Source: Isoptericola croceus
Lineage (GTDB): Bacteria; Actinomycetota; Actinomycetes; Actinomycetales; Cellulomonadaceae
NCBI RefSeq assembly: GCF_029382255.1
Contig: NZ_JARLLG010000007.1
Span: 124,001-188,000, forward strand
Length of the DNA: 64,000 bases
Direction of reading: 5' to 3'
Below are positions 1 to 8,222 of this stretch, one piece after another. A program made the translations under genes and the position numbers. The stretch's first letter is position 1. Each line of letters begins with the position of its first letter. The notes under the pieces are model-generated. The model did not search any database. It worked only from the letters and a program-made list of their open reading frames with translations, and was not told where the DNA came from.

Positions 1-274
1 CGATGGTGAGCCCGTCGCGCACGCCGCGTGGGTCCCGGGGCCGTCGTGCCGGAGGTCGCGACCGGTTCCGCGCCGTGGCCCCGCCGAGCGACCCGCTGCG
101 TGGTCCGCGCAGCGCGGACGGGTACCCCAGCACGACGACGGTGCTCACCACGAGTCCCGCCGCCAGGGTCGGCAGCACCCCCAGGGCCGGTGTGACCAGG
201 ACCTGCGTGACCAGGTAGACGGCTCCCCACGCCACGACGAGCACCCCGGCCAGCGGCCGGCTACCCCCGCGCAC
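1..274 (-). CDS. partial membrane protein, cut by left window edge
   Basis: Only the first 91 codons are visible; the frame stays open to the window edge. It starts at a GTG (272-274) that overlaps the stop of the upstream symporter gene by 14 nt, so the two are probably translationally coupled. The visible N-terminus has two hydrophobic stretches (about residues 8-28, LAGVLVVAWGAVYLVTQVLV, and 30-48), followed by an Arg/Pro-rich polar segment, as in a small two-helix membrane protein or the membrane anchor of a longer one. Position at the 3' end of an SSS/DUF485 operon suggests a membrane or sensor protein related to transport. I do not recognise the family. It is not among long open frames because it has no in-window stop. 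Confidence 0.45.
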   Translation of the reverse strand, partial: MRGGSRPLAGVLVVAWGAVYLVTQVLVTPALGVLPTLAAGLVVSTVVVLGYPSALRGPRSGSLGGATARNRSRPPARRPRDPRGVRDGLTI

Positions 275-1961
275 GCCGCTGCCTCCGATCCGCCCGTCGC
301 CGCCGGTTCTCGGCCACGACCAGCCGGGCCAGGCGTTCCGCATGCCGGTCCGCGGCGGTGCCGTGCATGATCAGCCAGGACTTCTCCACGTCCGGTGGCG
401 GGCTGGTGCGCAAGGAGACGACCACGGCGACGGCGGCCGCCAGGGGAGCCGCCACGAGGGTGGGCGTGACCAGCGCCTCGCGCAGCAGCCCGCCGGCGGC
501 GAACAGGCCCGCCGTGAACATCGCCACGGCGACGACCATACCCGTGACCATGCCGGCCACTGCGCCCGCCGCTGTCGACCGTGGCCACCAGATCGCGAGC
601 AGGAACACGGGGGTCAGCGCTGACCCGGCCACCGCGAACGCCCACGTCACCATGGTCGCCACGATCGACGGGGTGGCCGTGGCGAAGGTCTCCGGCCGCA
701 GGGTGAGTCCCAGGCCCGCGGCCGCACACGCGGTGACCAGCGTCGTGATCCGGCCGGCCAGGACGGCCTGGCGCTGGGTCGCCCGCGGGTTGATGTGCCG
801 CTCGTAGACGTCGTGGCCCCAGGAGGCCGCGGCGGCGAGGAGCAGCCCGGCGATGGTCGACATCACCGCGATGAGGGCACCGGCGGCGATCACGCCCATC
901 CCGGTGTCGCCGCCGTAGATGCGGCCGAGGACGGGCAGGGCGTGCTCCGGGACCCGCAGCACCCCGTCGACGGTGAGCTCCGCCAGCCAGGGATGGTCGG
1001 CGACGGCGGTCGGGACGATCTCGCGGGCCGCCGTGCCGAGCATGACCGCCAAGGAGTAGAAGATCCCGGCCAGGCACAGCACCCACACCGTGGTGGTGCG
1101 GGCGGCGCCACCGGTGGGAGACGTGAAGTAGCGGTTCATGACGTGCGGCAGCCCCGCGGTGCCCATCGCGAGCGTCACGATGAGGGCGAACTGGCCCAGG
1201 CCGCCGTAGCGGGCACCGGGCTGGCCGAAGACGGCGGGGTCACCTGGGTGCAGCGCGTTCTGCTCGGTGGCCAGGGCGCCGTCGTCGGCAGGGTTCTCCA
1301 GCGGGGCCGCCGACAGGTCGGCGACGGCGTCGCCGTAGTGGAAACCCTCGCCGACGACGGTCGCGGCGAGCCAGATGAGTGCGCAGAGCAGCAGCAGGAA
1401 CTGCACCGCCTGCGTCCAGGTCGTGCCGCGCATGCCGCCGAACGCGACGAGCCCGGTGACCACGGCGGTGGAGACGAGGATCCCGGTCGCGTACGGGGAC
1501 AGGCCGAAGAGACCGGAACCCACGAGCAGCTCCCACGTGATCCCCGAGCCCACGGCCTGCGGCACGAGGTAGGACAGGATGACGAGCTGGACCACGCCGA
1601 CCGCGACGAGCCGGACCTTCTCCGACCCCAGCCGGCGGCCCAGGAAGTCCGGGATGGAGAACTCGCCGAACCGGCGCAACGGAGCCGCGACGAAGAGCAG
1701 CACCGGGACGAACCCGGCGGCGAAGCCCACGGCGTACCACGCGCCGTCGAGTCCCGTCGCGTACACCGCGGCGGCTACCCCGAGGAACGACGCCGCCGAG
1801 AAGTAGTCCCCGCAGATTGCCCACGCGTTGGTCGCGACCCCGACGCGCTGGCCCGCGAGGTAGAAGTCCACGGTGGAGGTGCCCCGCGGACGCATGACGA
1901 CGGCGACCACGGTCAGCAGGATCAGGACGCCGGCGAGCGTCAGGGCGCTGGGCCCGGTCAC
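261..1961 (-). CDS. sodium:solute symporter (SSS family, ActP-like)
   Basis: A 566-aa polytopic inner-membrane protein of the solute:sodium symporter family, which couples sodium entry to uptake of organic acids or other small solutes. The N-terminus TSTVDFYLAGQRVG and GDYFSAASFLG are typical of the acetate/pyruvate (ActP-like) branch, and GTAGLPHVMNRYFT lies in the conserved core. About 13 hydrophobic segments are followed by a short charged cytoplasmic tail rich in Arg. The GTG start overlaps the stop of the DUF485 gene (GTGA), the usual actP/yjcH pairing. Substrate cannot be read from sequence; acetate or another short carboxylate is the best guess. A second, differently paired SSS transporter lies 1.4 kb away in the opposite direction. 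Confidence 0.9.
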   Translation of the reverse strand: MTGPSALTLAGVLILLTVVAVVMRPRGTSTVDFYLAGQRVGVATNAWAICGDYFSAASFLGVAAAVYATGLDGAWYAVGFAAGFVPVLLFVAAPLRRFGEFSIPDFLGRRLGSEKVRLVAVGVVQLVILSYLVPQAVGSGITWELLVGSGLFGLSPYATGILVSTAVVTGLVAFGGMRGTTWTQAVQFLLLLCALIWLAATVVGEGFHYGDAVADLSAAPLENPADDGALATEQNALHPGDPAVFGQPGARYGGLGQFALIVTLAMGTAGLPHVMNRYFTSPTGGAARTTTVWVLCLAGIFYSLAVMLGTAAREIVPTAVADHPWLAELTVDGVLRVPEHALPVLGRIYGGDTGMGVIAAGALIAVMSTIAGLLLAAAASWGHDVYERHINPRATQRQAVLAGRITTLVTACAAAGLGLTLRPETFATATPSIVATMVTWAFAVAGSALTPVFLLAIWWPRSTAAGAVAGMVTGMVVAVAMFTAGLFAAGGLLREALVTPTLVAAPLAAAVAVVVSLRTSPPPDVEKSWLIMHGTAADRHAERLARLVVAENRRRRADRRQRRARG

Positions 1962-2293
1962 GGGTGCTCACCGGTCGGGTCGGGGCCGATGGCGGGGCCG
2001 TCGTCGCGGGTGCCGTCCAGCATGCGGTGCTCGACCGCCGACGACAGGCGTGCCGCAGCGATCCCGAGGACGGCGAAGAACAGGTAGAGACCGAAGGCGG
2101 CGACGAGGAACCCGGGGCTCATGCCGCCGGCGAGCCGTGCCTGCGACCACCAGTCCAGCGTGAGCGAGAGCACCGGGAAGGCCGCGACGGCGAGGAGGAA
2201 GACGACGAAGTAGCCGACCGCCACGCGTCGCAGCGTGCGGAAGGTGGCATCCACCTCCGCCGGGGTGTGCTGCGCGCCGACATCGTCCTCCAT
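1958..2293 (-). CDS. DUF485 small membrane protein (YjcH-like)
   Basis: A 111-aa protein with two clear membrane helices (about residues 28-47 and 65-87) and an amphipathic N-terminus, matching the DUF485/YjcH family that is almost always encoded just upstream of ActP-type symporters. Its stop overlaps the start of the symporter gene by 4 nt, so it is very likely its accessory subunit, although the molecular role of DUF485 proteins is unclear. The ATG start at 2293 is preceded by AAGGTG. No catalytic motif is present. Confidence 0.75.
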   Translation of the reverse strand: MEDDVGAQHTPAEVDATFRTLRRVAVGYFVVFLLAVAAFPVLSLTLDWWSQARLAGGMSPGFLVAAFGLYLFFAVLGIAAARLSSAVEHRMLDGTRDDGPAIGPDPTGEHP

Positions 2294-2366
2294 GACGGAG
2301 CACCTTACGGAGCGTCGGCCCTCCGGGCCAATGCCGGGTGCCGAGCGGGGTCGGACCAGGACCGGG

Positions 2367-2828
2367 TCACGACGGCGCGACGGCGGGCGTGCGCACCAGC
2401 CGGACGGCGGTGGCCAGCAGGATCACCGCTCCGCCGGTGACCATCACCAGCCCGATGCCTGGCATGGCCTGCCCCCAGGCGTCCGTCGCTGCGCTGATCT
2501 GGACGAGCCGGACGAGCTGCCAGCCGGCCACGAAGGCGACGCTGCCACCGGCCAGGATGCTGTGCGACACCGCGACCCAGCGCCGGGGCAGCAGGGCGCC
2601 CGCCACGGCGATGAAGCCGCCGCACAGCGTCCACAGTCCGGGCCCGGCGGTCCCGCTGATGCTCCCGACCGGTGTGATCACCCAGGGCAGGAGGCTCCCG
2701 ACGATCACCACGAGCGCTCCGACCAGCAGGCCGACGCTGCCGGGGTGCAGGATCTGCTTGCGCGGCTTCCCGGCCCGGCCACCTGCGCGCAGCAGGTTGC
2801 CGAGGGGTGTGCTCGTCGTCGAGGCCAT
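2367..2828 (-). CDS. hypothetical membrane protein (153 aa)
   Basis: The ATG at 2828 gives 153 aa beginning MASTTSTPLG; the frame is open further upstream but that part would run through the repeat-rich divergent promoter region, so I trimmed it. After a basic N-terminus (GRAGKPRKQ) there are four hydrophobic segments, at about residues 31-50, 60-78, 90-108 and 118-142. No conserved catalytic residues are visible and I do not recognise the family. It reads in the same direction as the DUF485/SSS genes, 73 bp upstream of them, and may belong to the same transcript. It is divergent from the DUF4212/SSS operon. Confidence 0.65.
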   Translation of the reverse strand: MASTTSTPLGNLLRAGGRAGKPRKQILHPGSVGLLVGALVVIVGSLLPWVITPVGSISGTAGPGLWTLCGGFIAVAGALLPRRWVAVSHSILAGGSVAFVAGWQLVRLVQISAATDAWGQAMPGIGLVMVTGGAVILLATAVRLVRTPAVAPS

Positions 2829-2853
2829 GGATCGACTGTAGGCGCGCCGGCCC

Positions 2854-2989
2854 TCGTTCGGTCCCGCGGGTCGGCGAACGGTCCCGACGGTCCGGCGAGC
2901 GGTCGATACCGGTGGGTGAGCGGTCGGCGGACGGTGGCGCACCGGTCGGGAGCCGCCCGGTGCCGTTCGCGGGACGGTCCCCACCGTCC
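2854..2989. promoter_or_regulatory. phased CGGTC repeats and inverted repeat in divergent promoter region
   Basis: The 268-bp gap between the divergent genes starting at 2828 and 3097 holds repeats of a CGGTC-containing decamer: TCGTTCGGTC (2854), GCGAACGGTC (2874), GCGAGCGGTC (2895), GTGAGCGGTC (2916) and GCGGACGGTG (2927). The first four are spaced 20-21 bp, two helical turns; the last is offset by 11. It is followed by an inverted repeat, GGACGGT-cccc-ACCGTCC (2972-2989). This looks like a cluster of binding sites for a transcription factor acting on one or both flanking operons. The regulator is unknown. Confidence 0.45.
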
Positions 2990-3096
2990 GGGAGCCAGGT
3001 CTTGTGAGCACCACGAGCGGTGCGCTTCGCTCGGCCGGTACGGGGACGTTCTCCGGGCGACGATGCCCGGGGTGAACGCGACGAAGGGAGCGTCCG

Positions 3097-3420
3097 ATGA
3101 CCGAGACCACGCGAGAGAGCTCGCCAGATCCGGGGCCGCCGCCGATCAACGGCTGGCGGCAGGAGTACTGGAAGAAGAACCTGCGGCTGATGGTGGTGCT
3201 GCTCAGCATCTGGTTCTTCGTCTCGTTCGTCTGCGGGATCCTGCTGATCGAGCAGCTGAACAGCGTCGTGGTGCTCGGGTTCCCGCTGGGGCTGTGGTTC
3301 GCCCAGCAGGGATCGATCTACACCTTCATCATCCTGATCCTGGTGTACACGCTGCGCATGGACCGGCTCGACGACGAGTTCGGTGTCGCTGAGCGCGACG
3401 GAGAGGGGAATCGGCTGTGA
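3097..3420 (+). CDS. DUF4212 symporter small subunit
   Basis: A 107-aa protein with an N-terminal amphipathic stretch, WRQEYWKKNLRLM, two membrane helices (about residues 32-52 and 60-85) and a charged C-terminus. The WxxxYWxxNxR signature and size match DUF4212, the putative small subunit of a specific class of sodium:solute symporters (the VC_2705-type partner). The ATG is preceded by a good ribosome site (GAAGGGAGC). Its stop overlaps the GTG start of the following symporter gene by 4 nt. It is distinct in sequence from the DUF485 partner encoded 0.8 kb to the left. Confidence 0.85.
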   Translation: MTETTRESSPDPGPPPINGWRQEYWKKNLRLMVVLLSIWFFVSFVCGILLIEQLNSVVVLGFPLGLWFAQQGSIYTFIILILVYTLRMDRLDDEFGVAERDGEGNRL

Positions 3421-5087
3421 ACGAGATCCAGGCTTGGTCCCTCGTCTTCGTAGGGTTGTCGTTCGCGGTCTACCTCACGATCGCCTGGCGCAGCCGGGTG
3501 AAGGAGACCAAGGGCTTCTACGTGGCCGGCCAGGGCATCCCGGCCGTCGCCAACGGCGCGGCCGTCGCGGCGGACTGGATGTCCGCGGCGTCGTTCATCT
3601 CCATGGCGGGCCTGATCGCCTTCATGGGGTCGGACGGTTCGGTCTACCTCATGGGCTGGACGGGCGGCTACGTGCTGCTGGCCCTGCTCCTCGCCCCATA
3701 CCTGCGCAAGTGGGGCAAGTTCACCGTCCCGGAGTTCGTCGGTGACCGGTACTCGGAGTACGTACGGCTCATCGCCGCCGTCGCCGCGATCATCGTGTCC
3801 TTCACGTACGTGGTCGGCCAGATGCGCGGTGGCGGCATCGTGTTCAGCCGGTTCCTCAACCTGTCCATCGAGGGCGGGGTGGCCGTCGCCGCGGCGATCA
3901 TCTTCCTGTACGCCGTGCTGGGCGGGATGAAGGGCATCACCTGGACCCAGGTGGCCCAGTACACGGTGATGATCGTCGCCTACCTCATCCCGGCGTGGAC
4001 CATCGCGCAGAAGATGACGGGCTTCCCCGTGCCGCAGGTGACGTTCGGCCAGATCCTGGCCGAGCTCGACGCGCTGAGCGAGAAGTTCGGGCTCGCGCAG
4101 TACACCGAGGCGTTCGCCGCCCGGCCGCAGCTCGACGTCTTCCTGGTGACGTTGTCGCTGATGATCGGTACGGCCGGCCTGCCGCACGTCATCATCCGGT
4201 TCTACACGACCAAGTCCGTCCGTGGCGCGCGGTTCTCCGCGTTCTGGGCGCTGTTCTTCATCGGCCTGCTGTACACGACGGCACCGGCCGTGGGCGCGTT
4301 CACCAAGCTGAACCTCATGCAGTCGGTCGACGGCGTGGCGGTCGCCTCGCTGCCGGCCTGGGTGAACAACTGGGCCGCGACCGGGCTGGTCACCGTCTCG
4401 GACAGCGCGTCGACGGTCACCTCGCTGAGCAACGACCCGGAGTCGGGCGCCGACCTCATCGTGAACAACGACATCCTCGTGCTGGCCACGCCGGAGATCG
4501 CCGGCCTGCCGGCACCGATCGTCGGCCTGGTGGCTGCGGGCGGTCTCGCCGCGGCCATGTCGACGGCGGCCGGGCTGCTGCTCGTCATCTCCTCCTCCGT
4601 CTCGCACGACCTGTACTTCCGGGTCGTCAAGAAGGAAGCCTCGGAGTCGCAGCGTCTGCTCGTGGGCCGTATCGCCATGGGTGCCGCGGTCGTCGTGGCG
4701 ATCTACGGTGGCATCAACCCGCCGGCCTACGTGGCCCAGGTGGTCGCGTTCGCGTTCGGCCTCGCAGCGTCGACCTTCTTCCCGATCCTCGTGCTGGGGA
4801 TCTTCTGGAAGCGGGCCAACGCGATCGGTGCGGCGTCCGGCATGGTGCTCGGACTGCTGTTCACGTCGTCGTACATGATCTACACCCTCGACGTGTTCGG
4901 TACGTCGGCGCACGAGCACGTGCTCGGCATCTCGCCGGAGGGCATCGGTGCGATCGGTGCGCTGGTGAACATCATCGTCACGGTGGTGGTGTCCAAGCTC
5001 ACGGCGCCACCGTCGGAGCACATCCAGGAGATGGTGGAGGGCATCCGCTACCCGCAGCAGCGCGTGGAGGCGCCGGCCCCGAAGTAG
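3417..5087 (+). CDS. sodium:solute symporter, DUF4212-partnered class
   Basis: A 556-aa polytopic SSS-family transporter, translationally coupled to the DUF4212 gene. Family hallmarks include KGFYVAGQGIPAVANG near the N-terminus, AADWMSAASFISMAG, the GTAGLPHVIIRFYT segment and about 13 membrane helices. The central insertion (around residues 200-350) is longer than in ActP-type proteins, as is normal for the VC_2705-like class. It probably imports a monocarboxylate such as acetate, pyruvate or lactate with sodium; this is inference from the family. Transcription appears to end at the 74-nt hairpin beginning 9 nt after the stop. Confidence 0.9.
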   Translation: MNEIQAWSLVFVGLSFAVYLTIAWRSRVKETKGFYVAGQGIPAVANGAAVAADWMSAASFISMAGLIAFMGSDGSVYLMGWTGGYVLLALLLAPYLRKWGKFTVPEFVGDRYSEYVRLIAAVAAIIVSFTYVVGQMRGGGIVFSRFLNLSIEGGVAVAAAIIFLYAVLGGMKGITWTQVAQYTVMIVAYLIPAWTIAQKMTGFPVPQVTFGQILAELDALSEKFGLAQYTEAFAARPQLDVFLVTLSLMIGTAGLPHVIIRFYTTKSVRGARFSAFWALFFIGLLYTTAPAVGAFTKLNLMQSVDGVAVASLPAWVNNWAATGLVTVSDSASTVTSLSNDPESGADLIVNNDILVLATPEIAGLPAPIVGLVAAGGLAAAMSTAAGLLLVISSSVSHDLYFRVVKKEASESQRLLVGRIAMGAAVVVAIYGGINPPAYVAQVVAFAFGLAASTFFPILVLGIFWKRANAIGAASGMVLGLLFTSSYMIYTLDVFGTSAHEHVLGISPEGIGAIGALVNIIVTVVVSKLTAPPSEHIQEMVEGIRYPQQRVEAPAPK

Positions 5088-5095
5088 CACCCTCT

Positions 5096-5169
5096 GGAGG
5101 CGCCGAGTGTCGAGGCCCGGACCGCATTGCCCCCTCAATGCGGTCCGGGCCTCGACATTCGGCGCCTCC
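5096..5169 (+). terminator. long near-perfect hairpin after symporter gene
   Basis: Two 34-nt arms (5096-5129 and 5136-5169) pair along their whole length with one G-T wobble, around a 6-nt CCCCCT loop; TTT follows the right arm. The left arm begins GGAGGCGCCGAGTGTCGAGG. It starts 9 nt after the symporter stop and ends 25 nt before the next gene, so it can act as a factor-independent terminator or a transcript 3'-end stabiliser. Stem length is far beyond what termination requires. Its sequence is unrelated to the GTTGTGGGCG hairpin family elsewhere in the window, but total length is similar. Confidence 0.75.
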
Positions 5170-5181
5170 TTTGGGCCTGGT

Positions 5182-5187
5182 TAGGGT
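5182..5187 (+). promoter_or_regulatory. -10 element of a likely leaderless promoter
   Basis: TAGGGT lies 6 nt before the GTG start at 5194, the usual spacing for actinobacterial leaderless transcripts, and no ribosome site is present between the preceding hairpin and the start codon. Confidence 0.5.
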
Positions 5188-5193
5188 TGTGCG

Positions 5194-6840
5194 GTGCATC
5201 TCGTCGCGACCGACCTCGCCTTCGGATACCCGGGCCGTCCCGTCCTGACGGGTGTCGACCTGCGGGTCTCGGACGGCGTACGGCTCGGCATCGTCGGGGA
5301 GAACGGGTCGGGCAAGTCCACCCTGCTGCACCTGCTCGCCGGCGATCTCGTGCCGTCGTCGGGCCGGGTGTGGCGGACCGGTTCGGTCGCGCTGGTGGAG
5401 CAGGAGCTGACGGTGCCACCCGGCCGGACGGTGGGGGACCTGGTCGATGCCACGCTCGCCGATCTGCGTCGGCTCGCCGCCGACCTGGAGGCCGCCGCGG
5501 CAGCGTTCGACCACGAAGCGGGCGACCTGGCCGAGCTGAGCGCGCTGCTCGCCCGCACGGAGCACGTCGCGGCCTGGGACGCCGACCGGCGTGTCGACGA
5601 GGCGCTGACCCGCCTCGGTGCCGTCCGCGACCGAGACCGGCCCCTGGAGACGTTGTCCGTCGGTCAGCGATACCGGGTCCGACTGGCCTGCCGCCTGGCA
5701 GAACGGGCCGACCTGCTGCTCCTGGACGAGCCGACCAACCATCTCGACGACTCCGGGCTCGACTACCTGACACAGACGGTGGTCGGCTGGCACGGTGGCG
5801 TGGTCCTCGTCACCCACGACCGTGAGCTCATCGACGACGTGGTCACCGCGGTGTACGACCTCGATCCGTCGATGGGCGGCGTGCCCGTGCTGTACGGACA
5901 ACCCGGCTACCTCGCCTACCGGTTTGCCAAGAACCAGGCGCTGCAGCGGTGGAAGCAGCGCTACCGGGCCGAGCAGAAGCGCGCCGCCGCCCTCGCGTTC
6001 CGGCTCGACCGGTCCTACGAGGGCCTGTCGGACGAGTGGCGCCCGCCCAAGGGCTCGCAGAAGCACCGCCGCGGCACGCGTGCGCGCATCCACGTGAAGG
6101 CCGCGGACCGGCTCGTCGAGAGGCTGGAGGCCGAGGCCGTCGACGTGCCGCCCCCGCCGCTGGAGCTCACCTTCCCGGACCTGCCCGCCCTGTCCCCGGG
6201 CTGGGATGCCGCCGAGCCCCTGGTGGACCTGCGCTCGCCGCGTGTCGAGGCGCCCGACGGCGGGGTGCGCCTCGACCTGCCGGGCACGCGTCTGGCGGTG
6301 CCGCCGTCGGGCAGGCTGCTCGTCGTGGGGCCCAACGGCACCGGGAAGTCGACGCTGCTCGGTGCGTTCGCGGGGGCGCTGCCGTTGGCCCGGGGGAGCC
6401 GGTCGTCCCGCGACGGCGTGCGCATCGGCGTCGTGGGGCAGGAGGGGCGGGGGCAGGGTGACGGCACCGACGCGGAGCTCTCGGCGCGGTCGGGCTTCGA
6501 CGCCTACGCGGCCGAGGCGCTGGCGCTGCTGTCCCGCGAGGAGCTGGACCCCGACCACCTGGTCCCGGTGGCGGCGCTCGGTCTGCTCACCGAGGACGAG
6601 CTGGACCGCCCCCTGGGCGAGCTGAGCGTGGGGCAGCGGCGGCGGTTCGACCTCGCGCTGGCGCTGCTGCACGCGCCGCACCTGCTGGTGCTCGACGAGC
6701 CCACCAACCACCTGTCCGTCGATCTGGTCGACGCGCTGACGATCGCGTTCGAGCGGACGTCCGCGGCCGTCGTCGTCGCGACGCACGACCGGCGGATGCG
6801 CGCGGACCTGGCTGCCTGGCCGGTCCTCGAGCTCGGCTGA
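5194..6840 (+). CDS. ABC-F family ATP-binding protein
   Basis: A 548-aa soluble protein with two ABC ATPase domains and no membrane segment. The first domain has Walker A GENGSGKST (about residues 33-41), signature LSVGQ and Walker B LLLLDEPTNHLD; the second has GPNGTGKST, LSVGQ and LLVLDEPTNHL. The inter-domain linker carries the basic, helical segment expected of ABC-F proteins, which bind the ribosome E site and relieve stalled or antibiotic-bound ribosomes. It differs from EttA, which is encoded separately at 28.9 kb, and could be a housekeeping or antibiotic-protection ABC-F; the sequence does not decide. GTG start chosen because of the adjacent leaderless promoter. Confidence 0.88.
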   Translation: MHLVATDLAFGYPGRPVLTGVDLRVSDGVRLGIVGENGSGKSTLLHLLAGDLVPSSGRVWRTGSVALVEQELTVPPGRTVGDLVDATLADLRRLAADLEAAAAAFDHEAGDLAELSALLARTEHVAAWDADRRVDEALTRLGAVRDRDRPLETLSVGQRYRVRLACRLAERADLLLLDEPTNHLDDSGLDYLTQTVVGWHGGVVLVTHDRELIDDVVTAVYDLDPSMGGVPVLYGQPGYLAYRFAKNQALQRWKQRYRAEQKRAAALAFRLDRSYEGLSDEWRPPKGSQKHRRGTRARIHVKAADRLVERLEAEAVDVPPPPLELTFPDLPALSPGWDAAEPLVDLRSPRVEAPDGGVRLDLPGTRLAVPPSGRLLVVGPNGTGKSTLLGAFAGALPLARGSRSSRDGVRIGVVGQEGRGQGDGTDAELSARSGFDAYAAEALALLSREELDPDHLVPVAALGLLTEDELDRPLGELSVGQRRRFDLALALLHAPHLLVLDEPTNHLSVDLVDALTIAFERTSAAVVVATHDRRMRADLAAWPVLELG

Positions 6841-6874
6841 CGCTACCTCGCGCGATCGTGCGCTACCCCGCGTG

Positions 6875-7444
6875 TCAGTCGAGCCGGCCGACGTAGGCCA
6901 TCGCCTGGCGCACGAGCGCGCCCTGGCCGTTGACCATCTCGGCCTGCACCGTGTCGCTGCACACCTCTTCGGGAGTGAGCCAAGCGAGGTCGAGGGCGTT
7001 CTGCTGCGGGCGGCAGTCGCCGTTGACGGGGACGACGTAGGCCAGGGAGATCGCGTGCTGCCGGGGGTCGTGGAACGGCGTGATACCGGGGGTCGGGAAG
7101 TACTCCGCGACCGTGAACGGCTGCGGCGAGGCCGGCACCTGCGGCAGGGCGACCGGCCCGAGGTCCTTCTCGATGTGGCGCAGCAGGGCGTCACGCACCC
7201 GCTCGTGGTAGAGCACGCGACCGGTCACGAGCGCCCGGGTCATGCTGCCGAGCGGGGAGGCGCGCAGCAGCAGCCCGACGGACACGACGTCGCCGGAATC
7301 GTCGACCCGCACAGGGACGGCGTCGACGTACACCAGCGGCAGCTGGGCGCGGACGGCGGCGATCTCCTCGGGGCTCAGCCAGCCGGTCTGCCCGGTCGGG
7401 TGCTCGTGTTCGTCGTCCGGAGGGAACTCGGCGGTGTCGGTCAC
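6875..7444 (-). CDS. DUF4916 / NUDIX-like hydrolase family protein
   Basis: A 189-aa soluble protein. The acidic N-terminus is followed by a beta-rich core, with TGWLSPEEIAAVRAQLPLVYVDAVPVRV-like and AISLAYVVPVNGDC segments characteristic of actinobacterial DUF4916 proteins, often annotated as NUDIX-fold hydrolases. I do not see a complete canonical Nudix box (GX5EX7REUXEEXGU), so catalytic activity on nucleoside diphosphates is uncertain. The gene is convergent with the ABC-F gene (34 bp gap) and divergent from trxA. Confidence 0.7.
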   Translation of the reverse strand: MTDTAEFPPDDEHEHPTGQTGWLSPEEIAAVRAQLPLVYVDAVPVRVDDSGDVVSVGLLLRASPLGSMTRALVTGRVLYHERVRDALLRHIEKDLGPVALPQVPASPQPFTVAEYFPTPGITPFHDPRQHAISLAYVVPVNGDCRPQQNALDLAWLTPEEVCSDTVQAEMVNGQGALVRQAMAYVGRLD

Positions 7445-7586
7445 CCTTCGTTTCTACCAGCCCGACGGTGGTCCCGGTGTGCGCTCGGCCCGGCGGCCCG
7501 GTGATGTGGGCCACGTGCGACCGGGTGGAATACCCGGGCCGCCCGGGACGCTGTGCCAAGGAGCAACCCCCACGAGAGGACTTCGC

Positions 7587-7964
7587 ATGGCCACCGTCGA
7601 ACTCACCGACGACACGTTCGAGCAGGCGATCAAGGACAACGACATCGTGCTCGTCGACTTCTGGGCGTCCTGGTGCGGCCCGTGCCGCCAGTTCGCGCCC
7701 GTCTTCGAGGCGTCGAGCGAGGACAACGCCGACGTCGTGCACGCCAAGATCGACACCGAGGCGCAGCAGCAGATCGCCTCGGCCGCCGGTGTCACCGCGA
7801 TCCCGACGCTCATGGCGTTCCGTGAGGGCGTGCTCGTCTTCAACCAGGCCGGCGCCCTGCCGGCCCCCCAGCTCAAGCAGGTCGTCGAGGCCGTCAAGGG
7901 CCTCGACATGGACGACGTGCGTGCACAGATCGCCGCCGCGTCCAACGGCGTGCAGCAGGGCTGA
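7587..7964 (+). CDS. trxA: thioredoxin
   Basis: A 125-aa thioredoxin-fold protein with the redox motif WCGPC in DFWASWCGPCRQF (about residues 27-39) and the cis-proline segment AIPTLMAF. It reduces disulfides in cytoplasmic proteins and may supply electrons to the peroxiredoxin encoded 0.7 kb downstream. The ATG start at 7587 follows GAGAGGA with good spacing; upstream in-frame codons belong to the neighbouring gene's region. The C-terminus has about 15 extra residues compared with E. coli thioredoxin. A strong hairpin follows 21 nt after the stop. Confidence 0.93.
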   Translation: MATVELTDDTFEQAIKDNDIVLVDFWASWCGPCRQFAPVFEASSEDNADVVHAKIDTEAQQQIASAAGVTAIPTLMAFREGVLVFNQAGALPAPQLKQVVEAVKGLDMDDVRAQIAAASNGVQQG

Positions 7965-7985
7965 CCGCGCCCCTGCACGGACGAC

Positions 7986-8016
7986 GGCCGCCGCCGGACC
8001 AGGTCCGGCGGCGGCC
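7986..8016. terminator. hairpin after trxA
   Basis: GGCCGCCGCCGGACC and GGTCCGGCGGCGGCC pair almost to closure. It lies between trxA (rightward) and tRNA-Leu (leftward) and can end both transcripts. No U-tract follows. Confidence 0.7.
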
Positions 8017-8048
8017 CGCCTGCGGGGGGGCCGGGCGGGTGGGGGGAG

Positions 8049-8130
8049 TGCGCGAGGCGGGACTCGAACCCGCACGTCCGAAGACACTGAGACCTAAACC
8101 CAGCGCGGCTACCAGTTACGCCACTCGCGC
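8049..8130 (-). tRNA. tRNA-Leu (anticodon UAG)
   Basis: The reverse strand folds as a class II tRNA: acceptor GCGCGAG/CTCGCGC, anticodon stem CTGGG/CTCAG with loop TTTAGGT (anticodon TAG), a long variable arm (TGTCTTCGGACG) and T-arm GCGGGTTCGAGTCCCGC. Discriminator A73. The CCA end is not encoded. Confidence 0.95.
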
Positions 8131-8162
8131 GTGCGACCCGATTCTATGACCCGGGCCGCCGT

Positions 8163-8188
8163 CTCAGTCGAGCCCTTCTTCGACTGAG
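8163..8188 (-). terminator. hairpin downstream of bcp
   Basis: CTCAGTCGA and TCGACTGAG form a 9-bp stem around GCCCTTCT, 35 nt after the bcp stop on the minus strand. A similar CTCAGTCGA sequence recurs at the bcp stop itself. Confidence 0.5.
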
Positions 8189-8222
8189 CCTGCGGTTCCG
8201 CTGCGGGCGGTGCACCTCCGTC

